64,000 bases of DNA from VRUE01 sp963805475 (GTDB lineage: Bacteria > Actinomycetota > Thermoleophilia > Solirubrobacterales > 70-9), in assembly GCA_963805475.1 (NCBI GenBank), contig CAWDUO010000002.1, positions 124,001-188,000 on the forward strand. Direction: 5' to 3'. A model generated the notes under the pieces. The model was given only the letters and a program-made list of their open reading frames with translations, did no database searches and was not told the origin of the DNA. The translations under genes and the position numbers were made by a program. Positions 16,170 through 24,003 of the stretch are shown in pieces; the first letter of the stretch is position 1, and each line of letters begins with the position of its first letter.

Positions 16170-17488
16170 GCCCCCAGCAGGCTCTGGCCGCAGACGCGGA
16201 CGACGTTGCCGTTGACGCCGGCCGAGGCCGGGCAGGCGAGCCAGGCGATCGTCTCGGCGACGTCGACCGGCAGGCCGCCCTGCGACATGCTGTTCATCCG
16301 CCGGCCGGCTTCGCGGATCGCGATCGGCATCGCGTCGGTCATCCGCGTCTCGATGAAGCCGGGGGCGACGGCGTTGATCGTCGCGCCGCGCTTCGCCAGC
16401 TCCGGCGCCAGCGCCTCGACCATCCCGATCACGCCGGCCTTCGAGGTCGCGTAGTTGGTCTGGCCGGAGTTGCCGGCGATGCCGCTCATCGAGGAGACGC
16501 AGACGATGCGGCCGTTCTTGCGCAGCAGGTCCCTGTGCAGCAGCTCGTCGTCGATCCGCTCCTCGCTCGAGAGGTTGATCTCGATCAGCGAGGTCCAGCG
16601 GTCCTCGGGCATCTTGGCGATCGTGCGGTCGCGGGTGACGCCGGCGTTGTGGACGACGACGTCGACGCCGCCGGAAAGCTGTTCGGCGATCGTCGCCGGG
16701 GCGTCGGGGTCGGTGATGTCGAGCTCGATCGTCTCCGCTTCGAGGCGCTCGGCGACCTTCGCCAGGTCGCCGGCGAGCGCCGGCACGTCGAGCAGGATCA
16801 GCTCGGCGCCGTCGCGGTGCAGGACGGCGGCGATCGCCTCTCCGATCCCGCGCGAGGCGCCGGTGACGAGCGCCCGTACGCCGTCCAGCGGCTGGCGCCA
16901 TTCCGGCGCCGGCGCCTCGGCGACGGCCGCGCCGACGTGGATCGTCTGGCCGGAGACGTAGGCGGAGCGGGGGGAGAGCAGGAAGCGCAGGGTCGAGTCG
17001 AGCTGCTCCTCGGCGCCCTCGGCGACGTAGACCAGCTGCACGGCGATCCCGCGGCCGATCTCCTTGCCGAGCGAGCGGGTGAAGCCCTCCAGGGCGCGCT
17101 GCGCGGTCGCGGCGCGGGCCGGCAGGCCGGCCGGCGGCGTGCCGAGCACGACGACCCGTCCCGAGCGCTCGACCCGCCGCACGTTGGGGTGGAAGAAGCC
17201 CTGCAGCTCGACCAGCTCGGTCGAGTCGGCGATGCCGGTTGCGTCGAAGACGAGCGCCGCGACGCCGCTGTCGGACGTCGCGGGCGGCGGCGCGCCGATC
17301 TCGCCGAGGATCCGCTCCACCGTCTTGCCGAGCCGGCCGCCGGGGGCGCCGCCGCCGAGCGCCGCCCCGGGCGCCTCCGGCGCGCCCTCGGCGTGGCGCT
17401 TCAGCTCGACCGGACGCGGCAGGCCGACGCGCGGGGCGATCAGCTTGCCGGGGGGCGAGTTGACGAGTTGTGCGTAGAGGTCGCTCAC
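16166..17488 (-). CDS. fabG4: 3-oxoacyl-ACP/CoA reductase, high-molecular-weight FabG (FabG4-like)
   Basis: A 440-aa SDR protein, nearly twice the usual FabG length. A degenerate N-terminal Rossmann-like domain (1-205) precedes a canonical SDR domain with ALVTGASRGIGEAIA, NAGVTRD and the catalytic Ser-Tyr-Lys (CVSSMSG, then YATSKAG). This architecture is that of the NADH-dependent FabG4 family. The GTG start overlaps the thiolase stop (GTGA). Neighbours on both sides match the Rv0241c-Rv0244c region of M. tuberculosis, supporting a role in reducing 3-ketoacyl-CoA in the pathway. Confidence 0.9.
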   Translation of the reverse strand: MSDLYAQLVNSPPGKLIAPRVGLPRPVELKRHAEGAPEAPGAALGGGAPGGRLGKTVERILGEIGAPPPATSDSGVAALVFDATGIADSTELVELQGFFHPNVRRVERSGRVVVLGTPPAGLPARAATAQRALEGFTRSLGKEIGRGIAVQLVYVAEGAEEQLDSTLRFLLSPRSAYVSGQTIHVGAAVAEAPAPEWRQPLDGVRALVTGASRGIGEAIAAVLHRDGAELILLDVPALAGDLAKVAERLEAETIELDITDPDAPATIAEQLSGGVDVVVHNAGVTRDRTIAKMPEDRWTSLIEINLSSEERIDDELLHRDLLRKNGRIVCVSSMSGIAGNSGQTNYATSKAGVIGMVEALAPELAKRGATINAVAPGFIETRMTDAMPIAIREAGRRMNSMSQGGLPVDVAETIAWLACPASAGVNGNVVRVCGQSLLGA

Positions 17489-18780
17489 TTGCCGTCCTTT
17501 CCTGGGGCCTCGAGGATCGCCGTGACTCCCTGGCCGCCGGCCGCGCAGATGCTGATCGCGCCGCGGCCCGAGCCGCGCTCGTGCAGCTGCTTGGCCAGCG
17601 AGGCGACGATCCGCCCGCCGGTCGCGGCGAAGGGGTGGCCGGCGGCGAGCGAGCCGCCGTTGACGTTCAGCTTCGCCCGGTCGATCGCGCCGAGCGGCTT
17701 CTCGCGGCCGAGCCGCTCGCGGCAGAAGCGCTCATCTTCCCAGGCGCGCAGCGTGCAGAGCACCTGCGCGGCGAACGCCTCGTGGATCTCGTAGAGGTCG
17801 AAGTCCTGCAGCTCGAGGCCGTTGCGGTCGAGCATCCGCGGCATCGCGTAGGCGGGCGCCATCAGCAGCCCTTCGCGCTTGTGCACGTGGTCGATCGCCG
17901 CGGTCTGGCCGTCGACGAACCAGGCGAGGATCGGCAGGCCGCGCTCTTTCGCCCACTCCTCGCTGGCCAGCAGCACCGCCGAGGCGCCGTCCGACAGCGG
18001 GGTCGAGTTGGCGGCGGTCATCGTCCCCTCGGGGCCGCCGAAGACCGGGCCGAGCTTTGCCAGCTTCTCCGGCGAGGAGTCGGGGCGCAGGTTCTGGTCG
18101 CGCTCGAGGCCGAGGTAGGGGTTGACCAGGTCGTCCATGAAGCCGCGCTCGTAGGCGGCGGCAAGGTTGTGGTGGCTGGCGACCGCGAGCTCGTCCTGCT
18201 CGGCGCGGCCGACCTCCCACTCGGCGGCCATGATCGCGCAGTGCTCGCCCATCGAGAGCCCGGTGCGCGGCTCCTCGTTGCGCGGGATGTGGGGAACGAC
18301 GTGGCCGGGGCGCACGCCCGCGAGCGCCCGCAGCTTGCCGAGCGTCGAGCGCTGCCGGTTGGCTTCCAGCAGCGTCTCGCGCAGCTGTTCGTTGAGCCCG
18401 ATCGGCGCATCGGAGGTGGTGTCGGCCCCGCAGGCGATGCCCGAGTCGATCTGCCCGAGGGCGATCTTGTTGGCGACGAGGATCGTCGTCTCCAGCCCGG
18501 TGCCGCAGGCCTGCTGCACGTCGTAGGCGGGGGTCTCCGGCGCCAGCCGCGTGCCGAGCACGCTCTCCCGGGTCAGGTCGCGGTCGTGCGAGTGCTTGAG
18601 CACGGCGCCGCCGGCGACCTCGCCGATCGCCTCTCCGCCGAGCGAGAAGCGCTCGATCAGCCCGTCGAGCGCCGCGGTCAGCATGTCCTGGTTCGACGCG
18701 CGCATGTAGGCCGAGTTGGAGCGCGCAAAGGGAATCCTGTTGCCGCCGACGACGGCGACGCGACGGAAACTGTCAGTCAA
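17485..18780 (-). CDS. fadA2: Acetyl-CoA acetyltransferase/thiolase (FadA2-like)
   Basis: The 431-aa thiolase cleaves or forms 3-ketoacyl-CoA. The nucleophilic Cys lies in QQACGTGLE, the His in NGGSLAAGHPFAATGGR, and the second Cys in ICAAGGQG. The frame opens with TTG (18778-18780) just before RRVAVVGGNRIPF, the usual thiolase N-terminus, and a GAAAGG stretch lies upstream. It is the first gene of the five-gene coupled operon. The 118-bp gap to the ferredoxin gene holds an inverted repeat, so the operon probably has its own promoter. Confidence 0.9.
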   Translation of the reverse strand: MTDSFRRVAVVGGNRIPFARSNSAYMRASNQDMLTAALDGLIERFSLGGEAIGEVAGGAVLKHSHDRDLTRESVLGTRLAPETPAYDVQQACGTGLETTILVANKIALGQIDSGIACGADTTSDAPIGLNEQLRETLLEANRQRSTLGKLRALAGVRPGHVVPHIPRNEEPRTGLSMGEHCAIMAAEWEVGRAEQDELAVASHHNLAAAYERGFMDDLVNPYLGLERDQNLRPDSSPEKLAKLGPVFGGPEGTMTAANSTPLSDGASAVLLASEEWAKERGLPILAWFVDGQTAAIDHVHKREGLLMAPAYAMPRMLDRNGLELQDFDLYEIHEAFAAQVLCTLRAWEDERFCRERLGREKPLGAIDRAKLNVNGGSLAAGHPFAATGGRIVASLAKQLHERGSGRGAISICAAGGQGVTAILEAPGKDGK

Positions 18781-18868
18781 CGTCGATGCCTTTCGATTTG
18801 GAGGTCGATCACCGCGTGCAGGGGCAGAGGCCTCCCGCCGCTACATGGAACGGTGCAACGATAACCAA

Positions 18869-18884
18869 GACATCAATCGATGTC
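18869..18884. promoter_or_regulatory. Inverted repeat upstream of the fadA2 operon
   Basis: GACATC and GATGTC flank a 4-bp centre, 89 bp upstream of the fadA2 start and in the most AT-rich part of the gap. It could be the operator of a TetR-type fatty-acid regulator. With 6-bp arms, chance occurrence is possible. Confidence 0.3.
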
Positions 18885-18898
18885 CAGGTTTGTGTGAC

Positions 18899-19132
18899 CT
18901 ATTGCTCGTAGAGCTTGACGACGCGGACCGCGCCGTCGGGGGCGGCGTCGACGCAGAGGTCGCAGAGGACGCACTCGTCGAGGTTCTCGGCGACGATCTC
19001 GACGCCGGAGTCGGTCGCGGCGAAGATGTCGACGGGGCAGACTTCTTCGAGCTTGCGGGCGAGCTCGGCGTCGCCGGCGACCGAGGCGTCGACCTCGACG
19101 TCGATGAAGACCTTGTTCAGCGCCTCGGCCAT
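18899..19132 (-). CDS. Small ferredoxin-like iron-sulfur protein
   Basis: The 77-aa protein has CVLCDLC (CxxCxxC) near its C-terminus and VCP about 25 residues earlier, the residue pattern of a single-cluster ferredoxin. It ends VVKLYEQ. The ATG overlaps the sucD stop by one base (TGATG), so it is translated with sucCD. This suggests an electron carrier for a 2-oxoacid:ferredoxin oxidoreductase-type step feeding succinyl-CoA, although no such oxidoreductase is in this window. Confidence 0.8.
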   Translation of the reverse strand: MAEALNKVFIDVEVDASVAGDAELARKLEEVCPVDIFAATDSGVEIVAENLDECVLCDLCVDAAPDGAVRVVKLYEQ

Positions 19133-20049
19133 CAGACCGCCGCCCCCAGCTTCTCCTTGACCGCGTCGGGGATCTCGTCGATCCGCTCGACGACGCGGAT
19201 GCCGGCGGCTTCGAGTCGGGCGATCTTCTCCGTCGCCGTGTCCTCCTTGCCCTCGACGATCGTGCCCGCGTGACCGAAGCTCATCCCCTTCATCTCCTCG
19301 TCGTCCATGAACTTGCCGGCCATGAAGGCGACGATCGGCAGGCGCGAGTCGTGCTCGGCGACCCACTCGGCGAGCTGCGCCTCCATGCGGCCGCCGGGCT
19401 CGGTGTAGATGACGATCGCCTGCGTCTGCTCGTCGGCCTCGAAGTAGGGCATCAGCTCGGCGTAGGTCGAGCCGATGATCGCGTCGCCGCCGATCGAGAC
19501 GGCGGTCGAGACGCCGAGCCCGGCCTGGGTCAGCGAGGAGGAGATCTCGGTGGTCATCCCGCCGGAGCGGCTCATCACGCCGACCGGGCCGGGGGCGTAG
19601 GCCTTGGCGGCGTCTTTCGCCGGGCCGCCGATGCCGCCCATCTTGCAGACCCCGGGGACGATCAGGCCGAGGCAGTTGGGGCCGATGATCCGCGCGCCGC
19701 GCATCTCGGCCAGCTCGACCATCTGGGCGACGTCGCCGCGCGGGATCCGCTCGGTGACGATCACGATCAGCTTGATCCCGTTCTCGATCGCCTCCAGCGC
19801 GGCGTCCTTGGTGAAGGCGGGGGGGACGGTGATCACCGAGCCGTCGATCGGCCCGCCGTGGTGGGCGACCGCCTGCTCGACCGTGTCGAAGACCGGCACG
19901 CCGTGCACCTCGCGGCCCTTGCGGCCGGGGGTGACGCCGCCGACGATCTGCGAGCCGTAGTCGAGGCACTCCCTGGTCAGGTTGACCGCCTCGCGCCCGG
20001 TGATCCCCTGGACGATGAAGGTCGTCTCCTTGCTCAGCAGGATGCTCAT
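19132..20049 (-). CDS. sucD: Succinyl-CoA ligase, alpha subunit
   Basis: The 305-aa subunit begins MSILLSKETTFIVQGITGREAV. It has the CoA-binding Rossmann region and the phosphorylated His in GHAGT within MSFGHAGTIVEG. It acts with the beta subunit to interconvert succinyl-CoA and succinate with formation of nucleoside triphosphate. The ATG at 20049 overlaps the sucC stop (ATGA). Confidence 0.94.
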   Translation of the reverse strand: MSILLSKETTFIVQGITGREAVNLTRECLDYGSQIVGGVTPGRKGREVHGVPVFDTVEQAVAHHGGPIDGSVITVPPAFTKDAALEAIENGIKLIVIVTERIPRGDVAQMVELAEMRGARIIGPNCLGLIVPGVCKMGGIGGPAKDAAKAYAPGPVGVMSRSGGMTTEISSSLTQAGLGVSTAVSIGGDAIIGSTYAELMPYFEADEQTQAIVIYTEPGGRMEAQLAEWVAEHDSRLPIVAFMAGKFMDDEEMKGMSFGHAGTIVEGKEDTATEKIARLEAAGIRVVERIDEIPDAVKEKLGAAV

Positions 20050-21263
20050 ACCGCCGCTCCTTGGATCTTGTCGACGGCTCGTCCCGCCGCCTCCCACATC
20101 GAGACGGAGCGGTCGCAGTACTCGACGCCGTAGCGGTCGAGGATCTTGAACCCCTCCTCCTCCCAGGCGCCGGGGATGCGGAAGATCGCGATCGTCTCGC
20201 CGGGGTCCTTGCCCAGCTCCAGGCAGGCCTTGATCACGCCGCGGGCGACGATGTCGACCCGGGTGTTGGAGACGATCGACATCATCACGGCGATCTTCTC
20301 GACGCCGTCCTTTTCCAGCACCTGCTTGGCCAGGCCGCAGGCCTTGGCGACCGAGGGGTTGCCGCCGATCTCCGAGTAGTTGGCCGGCTTGCCGCCCTGG
20401 CTGCGGACCGCGTCGGTCAGCGTCAGCGAGCCGCCGCCGGCGCCGATCACCAGGCCGAGGTTGCCCTCGAAGCCGTGGTCCTTGCCCTGGATCACGCCGC
20501 GGTGGTCGGCGGCGTCGATCGCGGCGACGTTGCGCTCGAAGTCGGAGGGCTCGTAGGCCTCGCGCGTGTCGTCCTCGGCGATCTCCAGCTTCTTGCGCAG
20601 CAGGCCCTTCTGGCGCCCGACCGCCTCGTTCTCCATCTCCATGTGGGCGTCGAGGGCGACGAAGCTGCCGTCGGCGAGCTCGGCCAGCGGGTTGATCTCG
20701 GCCAACGTCATGTCGTTGTCGCGGAAGAGGCGGGCGAGGCGGGCGAGGATCGGCGTCGCGCGCTGCAGCTGCTTGCCGGTGACGCCGGTGGCGGCGATCG
20801 CCTGCTTGGCCTCGAAGTCGGCGACGGGGAGCAGGTTGGAGACGTGGCCGCGGCCGACGTGGTCGGGGTGCTGCTCGGCGACCTCCTCGATGTCGATGCC
20901 GCCCATGTCGCTGAACAGCATCAGCGGGCGCTTCGCGGTGCCGTCCCAGACGACCCCGGCGTAGTACTCCTGCTTGACCTCGGCCTTCGGGTCGACGAGC
21001 ACGCCGCGCGGCATCTGGCCGTTGATCTCCAGCTTGAGGATCGCCTCGGCGTGCTCGGCGGCCTCATCGGGCGTGTCGGCGAACTTGACGCCGCCGGCCT
21101 TCATCCGGCCGCCGCTCAGCACCTGCGACTTGATCACCGTCGGGCCGCCGATCTCCTCGGCGACCTGGCGCGCCTCCTCGGCGCTCGTGCAGAAGCCGTA
21201 CTTGGTGACGGGGATCCCCGCCAGCTCGACGATCTTCCTTGCCTCGTACTCGAAGAACCTCAT
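20046..21263 (-). CDS. sucC: Succinyl-CoA ligase, beta subunit
   Basis: A 405-aa ATP-grasp protein with the N-terminal MRFFEYEARKIVELAGIPV typical of the family, SQVLSGGRMKAGG, and the C-terminal catalytic region around GAGGGSLTLTDAV. The length is a little above the usual 385-390 aa. It is the first gene of the sucC-sucD-ferredoxin set and starts 16 bp after the end of the broken pabC. Confidence 0.94.
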   Translation of the reverse strand: MRFFEYEARKIVELAGIPVTKYGFCTSAEEARQVAEEIGGPTVIKSQVLSGGRMKAGGVKFADTPDEAAEHAEAILKLEINGQMPRGVLVDPKAEVKQEYYAGVVWDGTAKRPLMLFSDMGGIDIEEVAEQHPDHVGRGHVSNLLPVADFEAKQAIAATGVTGKQLQRATPILARLARLFRDNDMTLAEINPLAELADGSFVALDAHMEMENEAVGRQKGLLRKKLEIAEDDTREAYEPSDFERNVAAIDAADHRGVIQGKDHGFEGNLGLVIGAGGGSLTLTDAVRSQGGKPANYSEIGGNPSVAKACGLAKQVLEKDGVEKIAVMMSIVSNTRVDIVARGVIKACLELGKDPGETIAIFRIPGAWEEEGFKILDRYGVEYCDRSVSMWEAAGRAVDKIQGAAV

Positions 21264-21278
21264 CAGCGGCCGGGGACC

Positions 21279-21981
21279 CTATCCAAACAGGATGGCGGTC
21301 TTCTCGCCGGCGCCGGCGAGGGGCGTCCCGTCGAGCGCCGCGACGGGCTCGATTCCGCGCACCGAGCCGGTCAGGAAGACCTCGTCGGCGGCGAGCAGGT
21401 CGTCGCGGCTGAGCGATTCCTCGCGCACGGCGACGCCGGACGATTCGGCGCGCTCGATCAGCCGCCTGCGGGTGATCCCGGGCAGGATGCGGCCGTCGAG
21501 CGGGGGGTGAGGAGGGCGCCGTCGCGGACGGCGAAGAGGTTGGCGCGGGAGGCCTCGAGCGCGGCGCCGTCCTCGTCGACGATCAGGGGAAGCGCGCCGT
21601 CGGGCAGCGCCGCCTGCGCCTCGTCGAGCAGCGAGCGGTCGGCCCACTTGTGGGGTCCGAGGCCGCCGGGGACGGTGATGCTGCGCAGCGAGATCGCGCT
21701 CGTCTGTCGAGTTGCTCTCGCTATCCGAGAGCAACTCGACAGGGGCCGGCCGGCGCTCGGTCGCCGCCGACCAGGTCCCCGCGGCGCCGGGCGCGACCGT
21801 GATCCGCAGCACTTCCGTGCCCTCCGCCTGCGATGTCGAGCGTCGGATGGGCGCGGCCCGGGTAGAGCGCCGAGAGGCTGGCGCGCAGGCGCGCCATGTG
21901 GGCGTCCCACTCGACCGGGCGGCCGTCGAGGACGAGCAGGGTCTCGAAGACTCCCTTGCGCGGATCGGGCACGGCGGCCAT
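21279..21981 (-). pseudogene. pabC: Aminodeoxychorismate lyase-like (PabC, class IV aminotransferase), multiply disrupted
   Basis: Three frames must be joined to rebuild a PabC-like protein. The start MAAVPDPRKGVFETLLVLDG (ATG 21981, with GAGG upstream) runs to about 21835. A second frame carries EGTEVLRITVAPG. A third carries ISLRSITVPGGLGPHKWADRSLL to LFAVRDGALLTP, and then the second frame resumes with LDGRILPGITRRRLIERAE to the stop. The breaks are a small indel near 21820-21835, a 40-bp insertion made of the palindrome at 21704-21742, and a missing base in the run of six G at 21502-21507. It lies head to head with pabA-pabB, supporting the identification. As sequenced it cannot make the PLP enzyme. 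Confidence 0.75.
21704..21742. repeat. 39-bp palindrome inserted in pabC
   Basis: Perfect 17-nt arms CTGTCGAGTTGCTCTCG and its complement flank a 5-nt loop. The total length of 39 bp equals that of the three palindromes at 5.3, 9.7 and 15.6 kb, but the sequence differs. Removing it with one adjacent base joins the flanking PabC frames, so it looks like a 40-bp insertion that breaks the gene. Confidence 0.8.
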
Positions 21982-22000
21982 TGTGGCAACCTCGGGCGCC

Positions 22001-22585
22001 TTGAAGACGCTGCTGATCGACAACTACGACTCCTTCACCTGGAACCTCTTCCAGCTGCTGGCGGAGGCGAACGGCGCCGAGCCGCTGGTCGTGCGCAACG
22101 ACGCGGCGAGCTGGGAGGAGCTGGAGCGGCTCGGCTGCGACAACGTCGTGATCTCACCGGGGCCGGGCCGCCCCGAGCGGGCCGGCGACTTCGGCGTCTG
22201 CGCCGAGGCGATTCGCCGCTCCCGAGCGCCGCTGCTCGGCGTCTGCATCGGCCACCAGGGGATCGGCGCGCTGCACGGCGCCGCCGTCGTGCCGGCGCCC
22301 GAGCCCGTGCACGGCCGCCTCAGCGCCGTCCTCCACGACGACGCGCCGCTGTTCGCCGGCATCCCGCGCGAGTTCGCCGCCGTCCGCTACCACTCGCTCT
22401 GCGTCGAGCAGCCGCTGCCGGACGAGCTGCGCGCGACCGCCTGGACCAGCGACGGCGTGCTGATGGCGCTCGAGCACCGCGAGCGGCCGCTCTGGGGCGT
22501 CCAGTTCCACCCGGAGTCGGTCTGCGCCGAGCACGGGCGGCGGCTGATCGAGAACTTCAGGGAGCTGAGCGCGGAATGGAATTGA
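22001..22585 (+). CDS. pabA: Aminodeoxychorismate/anthranilate synthase glutamine amidotransferase subunit
   Basis: A class I glutamine amidotransferase (194 aa from TTG 22001) that supplies ammonia to PabB. TLLIDNYDSFTWNL is the usual N-terminus. The catalytic Cys is in LLGVCIGHQGIG, and the His/Glu are in WGVQFHPESVC. An in-frame GTG at 21983 is another possible start. The 3' end overlaps pabB by 10 bp, so the two are translationally coupled. The start lies only about 20 bp from the divergent pabC start. Confidence 0.9.
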   Translation: MKTLLIDNYDSFTWNLFQLLAEANGAEPLVVRNDAASWEELERLGCDNVVISPGPGRPERAGDFGVCAEAIRRSRAPLLGVCIGHQGIGALHGAAVVPAPEPVHGRLSAVLHDDAPLFAGIPREFAAVRYHSLCVEQPLPDELRATAWTSDGVLMALEHRERPLWGVQFHPESVCAEHGRRLIENFRELSAEWN

Positions 22586-24003
22586 GGGTCGAGCGGATCG
22601 ACAGGTTGGTGGATTCCGAGGCAGCCTTTGTTGAGCTCTATGGGGAGAGCGAGAACGCGTTCTGGCTGGACAGCTGCCGGGTGGGCGGGAGCGGTCGATT
22701 CTCGTTCATGGGCGACGACGGCGGGCCGCTGGGGAAGACGGTCGTTCATCGGGTCGGCGAAGGCGAGTCGATCTTCGAGCGCCTTTCGCGTGAGCTGGAG
22801 CTTCTGGGAGGAGTGGAAGCTCCGGAGCTGCCGTTCGAGTTCCAGTGCGGGTTCGCGGGGTGGTTCGGGTATGAGCTGAAGGCCGAGTGCGGAGGAGAGG
22901 CGGCGCATGCGTCGTCCCTGCCCGACGCGGCGTTTGTGTTCGCCGACCGCATGGTCGCTTTTGACCATGCTGCCGAGCACACCTACCTGCTTGCTCTGTT
23001 CGAGCCCGGCGGAAAGAACGACGCGGATGCTTGGCTGGCGGCGACCGCTCAGCGGCTCGAGGTACTCGCGTCACCGTCGGATCCGGCGATCGAGGCGTCT
23101 GGTCTCAATCCGGCCCGCCCGCGCGAGCGCTATCTGGAGGAGATCGGGGAGTGCTTGCGGCTGCTGGCCGAGGGGGAGACCTACGAGGTCTGCCTCACCA
23201 ACGCCTTCGAGGCCGACGTCGACGTCGACCCGCTGACGCTCTACCGCGCCCTGCGCCGCGCCAACCCGTCCCCGTACGCCGCCTACGTCCGCATCGGCGA
23301 CGCCGCCGTGCTCAGCTCCTCTCCTGAGCGTTTCCTGCGCGTCGGCCGCGACCGCTGGGCGGAAGCGGAGCCGATCAAGGGGACGAGCCCCCGCGGCGCG
23401 ACCCCCGCCGAGGACGCCGGCCTCGCCGAGCGCCTGCGCACCGACGAGAAGAGCCGCGCCGAGAACCTGATGATCGCCGACCTGCTGCGCAACGACCTCG
23501 GCTCGGTCTGCGAGGTCGGCAGCGTCCACGTCCCCTCGCTGATGCGGGTCGAGAGCTACGAGACCGTGCACCAGCTCGTCACCACCGTGCGCGGCCTGCT
23601 GCGCGAGGGGCTCGGCCCGCTCGACTGCGTCCGCGCCTGCTTCCCGCCCGGCTCGATGACCGGCGCGCCGAAGCGCCGCACGATGGCGATCGTCGACCGG
23701 CTCGAGGGCGAGGCGCGCGGCCCCTACTCGGGCGCGATCGGCTGGCTCGGCCCCGGCGGCGCCTGCGACCTCAGCGTCGCGATCCGCACGATCGTGCTCG
23801 ACGGCGCCCGCGCCCGGATCGGCGCCGGCGGCGCGATCGTCGCCCTCTCGGACCCCGACGAGGAGTACGAGGAGATGCTGCTCAAGGCGGCGGCCCCGGC
23901 CGCGGCCCTGGGCTACAGCCGCACGAGCTTGGCGGACTCGATCTCCCGCGTGACGCCGCGGAAGTCGATCGTCAGCGGCGCCGCGGCGACGACCTCGGCG
24001 TAG
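22576..24003 (+). CDS. pabB: Aminodeoxychorismate synthase component I
   Basis: This enzyme uses ammonia from PabA to aminate chorismate for p-aminobenzoate and folate synthesis. PIKGTSPRG carries the Lys that distinguishes PabB from TrpE (PIAGT), and GSMTGAPKRRTM is the conserved chorismate-site motif. The length is 475 aa. The last 30 residues overlap the convergent sugar dehydrogenase gene by 91 bp and look like read-through past the usual PabB end. The first 190 codons use A/T-ending codons much more than the rest of the gene, as if the 5' part had a separate origin. Confidence 0.9.
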   Translation: MELRVERIDRLVDSEAAFVELYGESENAFWLDSCRVGGSGRFSFMGDDGGPLGKTVVHRVGEGESIFERLSRELELLGGVEAPELPFEFQCGFAGWFGYELKAECGGEAAHASSLPDAAFVFADRMVAFDHAAEHTYLLALFEPGGKNDADAWLAATAQRLEVLASPSDPAIEASGLNPARPRERYLEEIGECLRLLAEGETYEVCLTNAFEADVDVDPLTLYRALRRANPSPYAAYVRIGDAAVLSSSPERFLRVGRDRWAEAEPIKGTSPRGATPAEDAGLAERLRTDEKSRAENLMIADLLRNDLGSVCEVGSVHVPSLMRVESYETVHQLVTTVRGLLREGLGPLDCVRACFPPGSMTGAPKRRTMAIVDRLEGEARGPYSGAIGWLGPGGACDLSVAIRTIVLDGARARIGAGGAIVALSDPDEEYEEMLLKAAAPAAALGYSRTSLADSISRVTPRKSIVSGAAATTSA

